A DNA stretch of 38,052 nucleotides from Cyanobacteria bacterium SZAS LIN-3 (lineage in GTDB: Bacteria; Cyanobacteriota; Vampirovibrionia; Obscuribacterales; Obscuribacteraceae): assembly GCA_018266215.1 (NCBI GenBank), contig JAFEAV010000058.1:1-38052 (forward strand), written 5' to 3'. The notes beneath the pieces are model-generated. The model was not told the origin of the DNA and did no database searches. It worked only from the letters and a program-made list of their open reading frames with translations. Shown here piece after piece: positions 8,299-16,714 of the stretch; the stretch's first letter is position 1; every line of letters begins with the position of its first letter. The position numbers and the translations under genes are program-made.

Positions 8299-11190
8299 GT
8301 GAGCGGCACCGAACACATTTTTCCAGAGTCGCCCCGAACGCCCAGCAGAGAAAAAACTCTGGACGCGGTAGAGAAACACATCTGTCAGGTGCTCGGTTTT
8401 GATTTTGGCTTTGTTGACGTCGTCTCCGGTCACGAAATAATCAATCTCCACTATTTCTCGGCCTCTCCCGACGAGGAGCTTCTGTCGGCACGCAAATTTG
8501 CAGCCGATCTCATAGATGAAAACAAACAACCACTGGCGGTGGCAAACACTCTGACGGCGCAAAAGGTTAAGCAGACTCAGAAGCCCTGGGTAGGTCGCGC
8601 TTTTATCAAAGGCAAGGACAATGGTGCCTCTCTCAATCCTGGAGATGCCGTCGAGACGGAAGAATTCCCCTACGTCATCATTCCAGTACTCGATGACCAC
8701 ACCAATCAGCAAAGCCACGTTATCGGTCTTTTGCGCATAATCAGCTTTGACTCATCGCGCGAAATCTCCAACCAGGACATAAGCAATCTGCGATCCATGG
8801 GCGAGCAACTGGCTTCGCGCTCCCAGGTATTTCAAGACGGCTTCCACGAGCCTCTGCCTACCCTGGCCGACAAAGTCGCCCCCGAGCATCGCCAGGACCT
8901 GCACGAGCGCGAACAGGTTTTGATCCTGCACTCCAATCGCGTTATTCGCCGCCGCTTCTCGCGTATTTTGTCCGAGCGTTACCGGGTGCTGGAGTCCGAT
9001 TCGGAAGAAAAATCACTGGAGCTTCTCTCCACCCAGCGCATCGACATGATCATCGTCGACAGCAATCTCTCCGGCACTTCGGGCTTTGGCTTTTGCAAAG
9101 TCATCAAAGAATCGCCTCAATGGAAGCAAGTACCTGTCTTGATTGTCACCCCCGACACCAATCCCACTGCCCGGGTCGAAGGTCTGCAGGTAGGAGCCGA
9201 CGACTGTCTCTCCGACAGTTGTTTCGACGCCGAACTCCTGGCTCGGGTGCAATCATCCATTCGCCATCTGCGCACCGAAAAGGAACTGGCGGTGCAATTG
9301 CAACTGCTGGAAGATTACGCACAGAAGCTGGAAACAGCACACGAACAGCTGTCCCAGGACAGACAATCGCAAGTGCAGCGCAACAACATGCTTGAGCAAT
9401 TGCGTCGCGATTCCGAAATCAAAAGCAATCAGGACTCGCTCCTGCACCGCATCAGCAACACCATTAGAAGCTCCTTTGCCATCAAGGAAAATCTGGGCGA
9501 GATGCTGGAAGAACTTTCCGGCTGGTTCAGCCTGGACTGCTGCTTTATCGTCCTGCCCTCGGACGAAGAGCCAGACGATGCCATCCGTCTGGAATTCGCC
9601 AGCGACGACATATACAAAGTGATTGAATTTGATCGCGACTTAAAAATGCTCGATCTTTTCTCCAAAAATTTCAATATCGACCAGACACTTATAGTCAACG
9701 ACGTCAGCAACGACAAGCGACTGGAGCCGTTCCGGCAGGAAGTGCTTTCCGGGTACAACATACTTTCGCTCTTCATCCTGCCTGTTTATTACAACGAAAA
9801 GCTGCTCGGCATTTTGACCGGTTATCGCGGGCAGATACAGGCCAATTGGAATCGCATCAACGAAGGATTTTTGAAATCGGTCGCCGACCAGGTGGCCTCC
9901 GGCGTCACCAATGCCAGACTTTATGCCAGAGTACAGAGACAAGCCACCACTGATGGTTTGACCCAGCTATTCAACCACCGCACCGGCCAGGAAAAGCTGA
10001 CAGAACAATTGCGTATGGCCGAACGCTATGGCCGCAGTCTGGCTGTGGTTATGATCGACGTCGACCATTTCAAACAAATCAACGACAATTTTGGCCATCC
10101 CGTCGGCGACACGGTACTGAAAGCGGTGGCACGTCTGATCAAGAGCAATTGCCGTGACGTTGACTTACCGATCAGATATGGCGGTGAGGAATTCCTTGTT
10201 GTACTGCCGGAAGTAAACAAAGAAGGCGCCCATGTGGTGGCCGAACGTATCCGCAAGAGCCTGGCGCAGGAAGTGATCAAACACGAGAGCATATCGCTGA
10301 CGGTTACGGCCAGTCTTGGTATCGCTACTTTCCCCGAGCACGCCATGGATCAGCACCACTTACTGGAGCTGGCCGACAAAGCCCTGTACCTTTCCAAACG
10401 ACTGGGCCGCAACCAGGTGCACACCGCCAGCGACCTCAATTTTGACCGCAATCTCATCGCCAACAAAGAATCGGCCGCCCCCAGAGACCAACAGGTTGTG
10501 CTGGATGAAGCCAAGGCCAAGACCGAAGACAATCGTCTCCAGTCCTTTGAACCGCCGACGGTATCAGCGGATGCCCAGACCCGGGAAGAACTGGTGCCTG
10601 AAGTGGTAGAGATGGTCAAGACTCTGGCCCAGAGCCTGTATTCGCGCTCGGATTACAACAAGCAACACCATCTGGAAGTAGCCCGCATGTCCGAGTTGCT
10701 GGCCAAAGTAATGGGGCTTTCCGGCACACAAATTGAGCAGATTCGACTTGCGGGCCTGCTGCATGATGTAGGCACCCTGCGCCTGCCCACCGAGCTTCTG
10801 GCCAAAGAAGGATTTTTTACCCAGGACGAGCGCAACCTGATAAACCAGCACCCGATGCTGGGCGCTGACCTTCTGCGTCCGGTGCGGGCCCTGAAAGAAA
10901 TCTGTGAAATCATGGAAAACCACCATGAGCGCTGGGATGGACTGGGCTATCCCCGCGGACTGAAAGGCGAGGAGATTCCCCTGCCGGCTCGCATAGTCTC
11001 GATTGTCGACAGCTACCACGCCATGATTTCGGACCGTCCCTATCGCACGGCTCTCACCCCCACCCAGGCCATTCAAGCGCTAAAAGATGGGGCGGGCAAG
11101 CAATGGGATCCTTTCCTGGTGGATATCTTTATAGCTGTCCTGGCGAATTTAAGGCAGCCGGTGCCCGAATCTGAGCCCGAGGCCAGATAA
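8299..11190 (+). CDS. GAF-REC-GAF-GGDEF-HD-GYP cyclic-di-GMP signalling protein
   Basis: GTG 8299 has AAGGAAG 3 bases upstream. The 963 residues hold, in order, a GAF-like region (about 15-185), a receiver-like domain (about 203-325), a coiled coil (about 330-375), a GAF domain (about 380-545), a GGDEF domain (about 550-710) and an HD-GYP domain (about 770-950). The cyclase site reads GGEEF (628-632) with an RxxD inhibitory site (RDVD) five residues before it. The phosphodiesterase has HD (822-823) and HHERWDGLGYP (875-885), though the usual lysine after HD-G is Thr. The receiver keeps Asp254 in IIVDSNLSG, but the acidic pair is replaced (LILHSNR) and the conserved lysine is absent (GADDCLSDSCF). 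Both making and breaking c-di-GMP look possible. No membrane segment is seen. Confidence 0.92.
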   Translation: MSGTEHIFPESPRTPSREKTLDAVEKHICQVLGFDFGFVDVVSGHEIINLHYFSASPDEELLSARKFAADLIDENKQPLAVANTLTAQKVKQTQKPWVGRAFIKGKDNGASLNPGDAVETEEFPYVIIPVLDDHTNQQSHVIGLLRIISFDSSREISNQDISNLRSMGEQLASRSQVFQDGFHEPLPTLADKVAPEHRQDLHEREQVLILHSNRVIRRRFSRILSERYRVLESDSEEKSLELLSTQRIDMIIVDSNLSGTSGFGFCKVIKESPQWKQVPVLIVTPDTNPTARVEGLQVGADDCLSDSCFDAELLARVQSSIRHLRTEKELAVQLQLLEDYAQKLETAHEQLSQDRQSQVQRNNMLEQLRRDSEIKSNQDSLLHRISNTIRSSFAIKENLGEMLEELSGWFSLDCCFIVLPSDEEPDDAIRLEFASDDIYKVIEFDRDLKMLDLFSKNFNIDQTLIVNDVSNDKRLEPFRQEVLSGYNILSLFILPVYYNEKLLGILTGYRGQIQANWNRINEGFLKSVADQVASGVTNARLYARVQRQATTDGLTQLFNHRTGQEKLTEQLRMAERYGRSLAVVMIDVDHFKQINDNFGHPVGDTVLKAVARLIKSNCRDVDLPIRYGGEEFLVVLPEVNKEGAHVVAERIRKSLAQEVIKHESISLTVTASLGIATFPEHAMDQHHLLELADKALYLSKRLGRNQVHTASDLNFDRNLIANKESAAPRDQQVVLDEAKAKTEDNRLQSFEPPTVSADAQTREELVPEVVEMVKTLAQSLYSRSDYNKQHHLEVARMSELLAKVMGLSGTQIEQIRLAGLLHDVGTLRLPTELLAKEGFFTQDERNLINQHPMLGADLLRPVRALKEICEIMENHHERWDGLGYPRGLKGEEIPLPARIVSIVDSYHAMISDRPYRTALTPTQAIQALKDGAGKQWDPFLVDIFIAVLANLRQPVPESEPEAR

Positions 11191-11197
11191 GACCCTA

Positions 11198-11226
11198 TTG
11201 ACAAGCTTAAATATAAAGCTTAGTAT
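11198..11226 (+). promoter_or_regulatory. Sigma-70 promoter for the secreted protein at 11353
   Basis: A perfect -35 TTGACA (11198-11203) is followed after exactly 17 bases by TAGTAT (11221-11226, four of six consensus bases). Predicted start is near 11233, giving a leader of about 120 bases. Two AAGCTT palindromes (11203-11208 and 11216-11221) lie across the spacer 13 bases apart and could be a repressor site. Confidence 0.6.
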
Positions 11227-11352
11227 CTACTCACCTTTATTCCGCAAAAGGCGACCGCTTTGGGTCAGCCGGGGCATATAGATGCTTGGGGACAAGGCCT
11301 TTACTATCATCGTTTTTTGTACATTGCCCTCGTCGGGGCAGGAGCAAAACTT

Positions 11353-12147
11353 ATGAAGCTCATCAAGACTCTAGTTGCGGCATTTGCTCTTTTGAGCTTT
11401 GCGGCCCCGAGCTATGCTCAGGGAAGCATCATCAATCAGCTGGGCGCCCAGGCTCAAAATCTCTTCATGCCGAACGCCAACGGTAATCGACGCGGGGCTC
11501 TGCCGCCCGTCACCCTCGACAGTTTCGTCACCCAGGCCGGGGGAGCCGCCGACGCCATCTACGGCGACGAAGGCGATATCGACATCCCGCCTATTGATAG
11601 CTTCACCAAAGAAAACCGTATCAACGCCGGTATCTTCGGCCAGCGCGACGCCGGTCTCACCACCGGCCACGGCAGCTTCATGCCGGACGCCTGGGGCGCC
11701 GACGAATTCCTCGCCCCGCCGGGTGAATGGGGTTGGTCCGGAGCCCGTAACGGCAATAACAATCAAATGATTGAAGCCACCCAGCTCAATCTTCTGCAGG
11801 CAGCTGCCGGAGCCCTGGCACGGTCAAGCCTGGCCACCAATACATCAAACTCCAACATCACCTCCGGCGCCAATGTCAGCGGCTCCGACCCCAATGCAGT
11901 TCCAGCGTGGGTTTCAGCCTTTGGCAGCTGGGCCACGGCGGCCGTGCCCTATGCGGTCACCCAGGGCATGAAACCAGTCCAGGACAGCACCAACGGTCAG
12001 CTCATGGGCTGGCTGGCCCCCGGCGAATCGCTCAGCTCATTCCTGGCTGGTAATACCGGACGCCTTCTGCCTTCCGAAACCGCGGCCGCCGCGAAGATGC
12101 TGGCCAATCTGCCCGCCAATGGTGACTTTGTACTGCCCCTGCCATAG
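11353..12147 (+). CDS. Secreted protein of unknown function
   Basis: ATG 11353 is preceded by AGGAG at 8 bases spacing and opens a clear Sec signal peptide (MKLIKTLVAAFALLSFAAPS) with likely cleavage after SYA. The upstream in-frame start at 11260 would hide it. The mature part (about 240 residues) is rich in Gly, Asn, Ala and Ser, with an early LDSFVTQAGGAADAIYGDEG and a Trp-containing stretch FLAPPGEWGWSGARNG. A second half has many small residues (SNSNITSGANVSGSD) and ends LPANGDFVLPLP. No enzyme motif, repeat or cell-wall anchor is visible. It has its own strong promoter, which suggests appreciable expression. I do not recognise the family. Confidence 0.8.
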   Translation: MKLIKTLVAAFALLSFAAPSYAQGSIINQLGAQAQNLFMPNANGNRRGALPPVTLDSFVTQAGGAADAIYGDEGDIDIPPIDSFTKENRINAGIFGQRDAGLTTGHGSFMPDAWGADEFLAPPGEWGWSGARNGNNNQMIEATQLNLLQAAAGALARSSLATNTSNSNITSGANVSGSDPNAVPAWVSAFGSWATAAVPYAVTQGMKPVQDSTNGQLMGWLAPGESLSSFLAGNTGRLLPSETAAAAKMLANLPANGDFVLPLP

Positions 12148-12274
12148 CCAGCGGGCTCTCGCCAAAACACGTTAAGAAAATCCATGCCCAATCAACAGTT
12201 TGGCAATTGTTGGTTTTGCCCCCCGTAGTGCGCCACCCGGCGATATAACGGATCTACCGGGCTGGGGTAGACGT

Positions 12275-13213
12275 GTGACAGAAGAGCACTCAAATCTTGG
12301 CGTGGACGCGCGCGCTCGCAGACGGCGGCTGTTCACGTTTTTAATCGCCACGCTATGCACGGGTGTCTTCGCCCTCTATCTTGCCCTGGCGCCGTGCAAT
12401 CAAATGGACCTGGTAGACGCCACCGCCTGCCAGCCGATCAAGGCGCCGCCGGGACCGCCCAGGGCCTATGCTCTCCTGGGCAAGAAGGGGCAGGTTTGCT
12501 GGTTTGAGACCGAGAGAGCAGACCATAAGAAGGTGCGACTTTCGGGCCTGCTCTTCGTCAACGAGAAAGCCCGGGACATAATCATGGTCTCGCACGGCAA
12601 GGGCGGCAGTGTTGCCTTTGTCGCCAATGACTATCGCATGCAGACCTTTTTCCGTCAGGGTCATTCACTCTTCCTCTATGACTATGCGGGCTACGGCTCC
12701 TCCGAGGGCAAGGCGACATACGCAGGACTCCTGAGCGACGGCCTGGCCGCCTACGATTATGTGGTGAAACAGCTGCACTACACGCCATCACAAGTGGTGC
12801 TTTACGGCATCTCCATGGGCGGCGGCGTTACGGGTGAAATAGCCGCAAAACGGCCATGCAAAGCCGTTATACTCGACAGCTCATACACATCCGTCGAACG
12901 CTGGGCCAAGCAGGTCGTAGCCTTCATGAAGGTCTACCCGACTTTTTTATATCCACAGCCCTATTACGACAACACCGCCTTTGTCCAGGCACCACATGCG
13001 CCACTACTAATTGTTCACAGTAAAGAGGACCGGATGATTCCGCAAGAACACGCCCTGACCTTAAACAAACTGGCATCCTCTCCCACGACACTGGTCTTGC
13101 TGCAACACAGCGGCCATGGAGGCATGGCTCCGGAAGACTGTGAGACATTTTCCCGAGCAATAGACAGCTTCTTCGCATCATTGAATCCACCCACTGAAAT
13201 TAGCAAGACCTGA
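12275..13213 (+). CDS. Membrane-anchored alpha/beta hydrolase (first of tandem pair)
   Basis: The product has a basic N-terminus (DARARRRR), one membrane segment (FTFLIATLCTGVFALYLAL) and an alpha/beta-hydrolase domain facing outward. Visible parts are SHGKGGS (oxyanion region), YDYAGYGSSEG, the nucleophile elbow GISMGG with Ser180, the acid in HSKEDRMIP and the histidine in HSGHGG. This pattern resembles the BEM46/ABHD13-like group of serine hydrolases; substrate is unknown. The start is uncertain: the frame is open from TTG 12200, with GTG at 12275 and 12302. GTG 12275 is preferred for the GGGG about 8 bases upstream. The stop is 1 base before its paralogue starts, so the two are co-translated. 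Confidence 0.85.
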   Translation: MTEEHSNLGVDARARRRRLFTFLIATLCTGVFALYLALAPCNQMDLVDATACQPIKAPPGPPRAYALLGKKGQVCWFETERADHKKVRLSGLLFVNEKARDIIMVSHGKGGSVAFVANDYRMQTFFRQGHSLFLYDYAGYGSSEGKATYAGLLSDGLAAYDYVVKQLHYTPSQVVLYGISMGGGVTGEIAAKRPCKAVILDSSYTSVERWAKQVVAFMKVYPTFLYPQPYYDNTAFVQAPHAPLLIVHSKEDRMIPQEHALTLNKLASSPTTLVLLQHSGHGGMAPEDCETFSRAIDSFFASLNPPTEISKT

Positions 13214-13214
13214 G

Positions 13215-14183
13215 GTGCGCCCGTTGATAGACAGTTCCCGCAGGAGATTCTGGCGGTCGATGGCCGAGGTCAGCTTTGCCACATTCGTCTGGTCGGTCAT
13301 AATTTTTGGCCTACCTACCTTTTTATTTTTCTGCCCGATACTCAATACCCCACTTGTCGACAAACTTGCCACCTGGCCTGTGCGCGAAAATTACTGGGTG
13401 GCAGCGCACGAATTTTCGGGCGTTCCCTGCGAGCAATTGACCTTCCCGGTAAAGGCAGAGGGCAAGACCTATCAACTCAGTGGTGCCTACTACAATCATC
13501 CAAAAGCAAAAGACATCATTTTGATCAGTCACGGCAACGGCGGCAGTCTCACACACTTGCACCGCATCACGCAAATAGCGCACATGCTTGAGGCGAAACA
13601 CTCGGTCTTTATCTACGATTACGAAGGCTATGGAGTGAGTGAGGGCGAACCCAGATACACAAGCCTTGCCCGCGACGGTGTCGCCGCCTTCGATTTTGTC
13701 AAAAACGATCTCGGTTACAACACCAACCAGATTGTTCTTTACGGCATGTCCATGGGCACCGGCGTCAGCTGCGAAGTGGCCCGCGTGCGCGAACCCAAGG
13801 CGATAATTCTGGACTCCGCCTACACCCGCGCCGAGGACGTTGCAAAATGGTGGTTCCCTCTGCTGAAGATTTATCCCTCGCAGCTTTTCCCCGAGCCTCG
13901 TTATGACAACCTTGCCTATCTCAAAGGCAAACACCCGCCGGTGCTGGTCATAACCCCCTTGCACGACGGCACAGTACCGCCCGAACACGGCCTGACCCTG
14001 GCCCGCGAGGGTATGCCGCTGATTACCTCTGTGCCCATGCCCAACTCCGGGCACACATCGGTGGGCATCGGCGACGAAAATCTCTACGACAAATCATTGC
14101 GCGGCTTCCTGGCCCGGGTCGACAGCTATCAGCTGGCTCCCGGCAGTTCGCCGCTCATTTTTGCCGGCAAGATCGGGCACTAG
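13215..14183 (+). CDS. Membrane-anchored alpha/beta hydrolase (second of tandem pair)
   Basis: This 322-residue protein is a paralogue of the gene just before it. It has the same layout: an N-terminal basic segment, one membrane helix (about 17-38, FATFVWSVIIFGLPTFLFFC), ISHGNGGS, YDYEGYGVSEG, elbow GMSMGTG with Ser179, acid in TPLHDGTVP and histidine in NSGHTS. All triad residues are present in both copies. GTG 13215 follows the previous stop by one base; ATG 13260 is an alternative that would cut the basic segment before the helix. Sequence between the motifs differs clearly, so the duplication is old and the substrates may have diverged. It ends one base before the convergent gene's stop. 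Confidence 0.87.
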   Translation: MRPLIDSSRRRFWRSMAEVSFATFVWSVIIFGLPTFLFFCPILNTPLVDKLATWPVRENYWVAAHEFSGVPCEQLTFPVKAEGKTYQLSGAYYNHPKAKDIILISHGNGGSLTHLHRITQIAHMLEAKHSVFIYDYEGYGVSEGEPRYTSLARDGVAAFDFVKNDLGYNTNQIVLYGMSMGTGVSCEVARVREPKAIILDSAYTRAEDVAKWWFPLLKIYPSQLFPEPRYDNLAYLKGKHPPVLVITPLHDGTVPPEHGLTLAREGMPLITSVPMPNSGHTSVGIGDENLYDKSLRGFLARVDSYQLAPGSSPLIFAGKIGH

Positions 14184-14184
14184 C

Positions 14185-14763
14185 TCAGCCGTACCAGAAC
14201 CAGTCATCGATGCAATTGGCGGCGCTGGAACGCGGTTTATAGTTGAAGGTCCGACCGTCAGTTTCTTGGAAACGCCGCCAGCTTTTGATAATGGCCTTTT
14301 GCACATCGGTCGGTGCGACAAAATCGGCATTGCGTGACATCCAGACCCCGAAGAAGTGCAGTTTGTGGCTGGGGTTGCTGTCGTGCATGTCCTGGTCAAA
14401 ATCGAGAAATTGTTTTTCATCGGCGCTCAGTGCAGACCCGGTGGCGGCGACGAATGTGCGCCCGGTGATGTATCGCAATGCCCGGAGACAACCCACCACA
14501 TGCCTTTCCCCGGTCGGTTTTTTGCCCTCAAAATAGGTACGCCTGGCAATGGGGTGCAACTCTGCCACCAGAAGGGCCACCGACCGGTGCGGATCCTGCG
14601 CCAGCAGGTCAAATCCGGCCGAAGGATCTTCGGATTTCAAGCCCACCTCAACAGCCGCCCGGCGCAGCTCTGACTCGTCAACAGCCATACCTGCATGACA
14701 TGAAAATATCCAGCCGGCAACACCGAGTGCGGCACAAAATAGTTTGAACTGAGCAGGTCGCAA
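14185..14763 (-). CDS. Small secreted protein of unknown function
   Basis: The start is TTG 14763, with GAGG about 8 bases upstream; no ATG gives a signal peptide. The 192 residues begin with a Sec signal (PAQFKLFCAALGVAGWIFSC) and probable cleavage near HAG. The mature part is helical and charged (VDESELRRAAVEVGLKSEDP, RSVALLVAELHPIARR) with a C-terminal Trp-rich end (IDDWFWYG). The Cys in IFSC is not a standard lipobox because Phe precedes Ser. No known domain is recognised. The gene is divergent from the histidine kinase (47 bases) and convergent with the hydrolase pair (one base apart). Confidence 0.7.
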   Translation of the reverse strand: MRPAQFKLFCAALGVAGWIFSCHAGMAVDESELRRAAVEVGLKSEDPSAGFDLLAQDPHRSVALLVAELHPIARRTYFEGKKPTGERHVVGCLRALRYITGRTFVAATGSALSADEKQFLDFDQDMHDSNPSHKLHFFGVWMSRNADFVAPTDVQKAIIKSWRRFQETDGRTFNYKPRSSAANCIDDWFWYG

Positions 14764-14798
14764 AATAAGACCTCACCGGATTTGGGAGTGTTTTATCG

Positions 14799-14804
14799 TA
14801 ATAT
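14799..14804 (+). promoter_or_regulatory. -10-like box directly before the kinase start
   Basis: TAATAT at 14799-14804 lies 6 bases upstream of the kinase ATG at 14811. Transcription from it would start at or next to the ATG. No Shine-Dalgarno sequence is seen before this ATG, so a leaderless mRNA is possible. No good -35 box is found 16-18 bases upstream, which keeps confidence low. Confidence 0.25.
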
Positions 14805-14810
14805 AGACTG

Positions 14811-16625
14811 ATGCTGACAAGATTGTCCCTTTCGCAAAAAGTATTGTTCTTCCTGGCGATTTTGCTCGCCTTTCAGCTGATATTTATTTCCGCCCTGGCC
14901 TACCTGCAATTTGCTACGGAAGAACAAAACCGCAAGGCCTATCGCGCGCAAAATCTTGCACTGATAGTAAATAATCTCAGCACTGAAATCTACATCATCA
15001 TGACCTCCTTTGACGGCGGCCAGTTGCTCAAAGAAGGTGAAAAGAGCTCAGACCGACTGACCGAGGCCCTGAAAAAAGGGGCGGTGCAATTTGCCCGACT
15101 GAAGCAGCTGACTCAGGACAACCCGGTCCAGCACGCGCAAGTATTGAAAGCGGAAAAAGCCCTGACCGGTGCGGCCAGCATCTTTGCTGCCCTGAAAGAT
15201 GACTACAGACGCACAGGTGACGCAGGAGAATCGGGCAGAATACCCCTGTGGATTCAGATGCGGCATTTCTCCACCGTCGATATATTCAAGCTACTGCGAG
15301 AGATTGCCGACCAAGAACAGGCCATTGTTGAAGCCAACCCCGAAAAACAAGCGGCCTTCCGCTCGCAGCTCAGGACCTTGCTTTTCGCCTCTCTGGCCAT
15401 GACAATTTTTTCCATACTGGCTCTGGCGAAATACATCATCACCAATATCACCGAAAGATTGGAAGTGATGTCCGACAATGCTTATCGCCTGGCCAGCAAC
15501 CGACCTCTTAATCCTCCGATCGAGGGCAGCGATGAAATCGCAGTGCTGGACAGAACGTTTCACGACATGGCGGCATCGCTGCAACAAGCTGCTGAAAAAG
15601 AACGCGCCATTGTAGAAAACGCTCAGGACGTAATTTGCTCCTTTGACAATAACGGACGGTTCGTATCGGTCAACCCGGCGATCGAAAAAATGCTGGGTGT
15701 GACCGTGGAAGAGACGGCCGGCATTCAGGTCATGGAGTTGATAGTTGATGAGGATGCCAGCAAAGCCCTGGAGTACTTTGGCAAGGTGCAGGAAGGCAAG
15801 GAGACCGGCACTCTGGAAGTACGTATGCGCACCAAAAGCGGTGGCAGCCTCGACACACTCTGGTCGGCCTACTGGGCTGAGCAAGAAGACACACTATTTT
15901 GCGTCATCCACGATATGACGGTGCGCAAGCAGGCCGAGCGCCTAAAAGAAGAAGTAGTCGTCATGGTCAATCACGACCTGCGCACACCGCTGACGACAAT
16001 TCAGGTATCGCTGGAGTTGCTCAAAGAAAGTGAAAGAGGCAGACTCTCACCCAAGGGCACATCCCTGATAGAGGCTATGTCTTTGAGTTGCAATCAGATA
16101 TTGCGACTGACAAAGGATCTTCTCGATCTCGACCGGCTGGAATCGGGCCGGTTGGAATTAGACATCGAAAATTGCAATCTTGGGGTCATTGCCCAGCGCG
16201 CCATTGAGCTGACACAGGGCCTGGCCCACAAAAATCAAATAGTCGTCAGAACCGATGTACACCCACTGATAGTGCGCGGCGACTCACAGAGGCTGGAGCA
16301 GGTTGTAACCAATATGCTCGCCAACGCCATGAAATATTCACCCGTAGGCAGCCAGGTACAAATCAGCGTGCGCCCCTCACTCGACCGTAAAATGGCCATG
16401 GTGGCTGTGAACGACCAGGGGCCGGGCATACCAAACGCCATGAAGAGTCAGGTATTTGACCGCTACAGACAGGTCAAGGAAAACCTCGGCCAGGTCAAAG
16501 ACGGCAGCGGTCTCGGGCTGGCGATTTGTAAAGCTCTAGTGGAACAGCACGGCGGCAAGATCTGGGTGGAAGGCGATCCGGGACAGGGCTCGACCTTTAT
16601 TTTTACTGTGCCGCTGGTTGGGTAA
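14811..16625 (+). CDS. Membrane sensor histidine kinase, HAMP-PAS-HisKA-HATPase
   Basis: The 604 residues form a complete two-component sensor. TM1 is about 10-32, an outer sensor region about 33-185, TM2 about 187-210, HAMP about 211-262, and a PAS domain about 265-375 (IVENAQDVICSFDNNGRFVS). The dimerisation helix has the phospho-acceptor His388 in VNHDLRTPL. The ATPase shows the N box VVTNMLANAMKYSP, G1 DQGPGIP and G2 GSGLGLAI, and ends STFIFTVPLVG. All catalytic residues are present. No response-regulator gene is adjacent, so the partner is elsewhere, or it could be the GGDEF/HD-GYP protein at 8299 (speculative). The outer sensor looks helical, like CHASE3 or four-helix sensors, ligand unknown. 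Confidence 0.95.
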   Translation: MLTRLSLSQKVLFFLAILLAFQLIFISALAYLQFATEEQNRKAYRAQNLALIVNNLSTEIYIIMTSFDGGQLLKEGEKSSDRLTEALKKGAVQFARLKQLTQDNPVQHAQVLKAEKALTGAASIFAALKDDYRRTGDAGESGRIPLWIQMRHFSTVDIFKLLREIADQEQAIVEANPEKQAAFRSQLRTLLFASLAMTIFSILALAKYIITNITERLEVMSDNAYRLASNRPLNPPIEGSDEIAVLDRTFHDMAASLQQAAEKERAIVENAQDVICSFDNNGRFVSVNPAIEKMLGVTVEETAGIQVMELIVDEDASKALEYFGKVQEGKETGTLEVRMRTKSGGSLDTLWSAYWAEQEDTLFCVIHDMTVRKQAERLKEEVVVMVNHDLRTPLTTIQVSLELLKESERGRLSPKGTSLIEAMSLSCNQILRLTKDLLDLDRLESGRLELDIENCNLGVIAQRAIELTQGLAHKNQIVVRTDVHPLIVRGDSQRLEQVVTNMLANAMKYSPVGSQVQISVRPSLDRKMAMVAVNDQGPGIPNAMKSQVFDRYRQVKENLGQVKDGSGLGLAICKALVEQHGGKIWVEGDPGQGSTFIFTVPLVG

Positions 16626-16714
16626 GGGGGCCGGTCAACCGATCGTCGGACTGGACGTAACACTATTTATGCCAGATAATCCAATTACACTGCCGAAAGC
16701 ACGATCAGGTAAGA

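Noticed and set aside
12184..12228. Short leader peptide ORF (MPNQQFGNCWFCPP) before the hydrolase pair
   Set aside because: Only 14 codons, no ribosome binding site, and no terminator or attenuator follows it.
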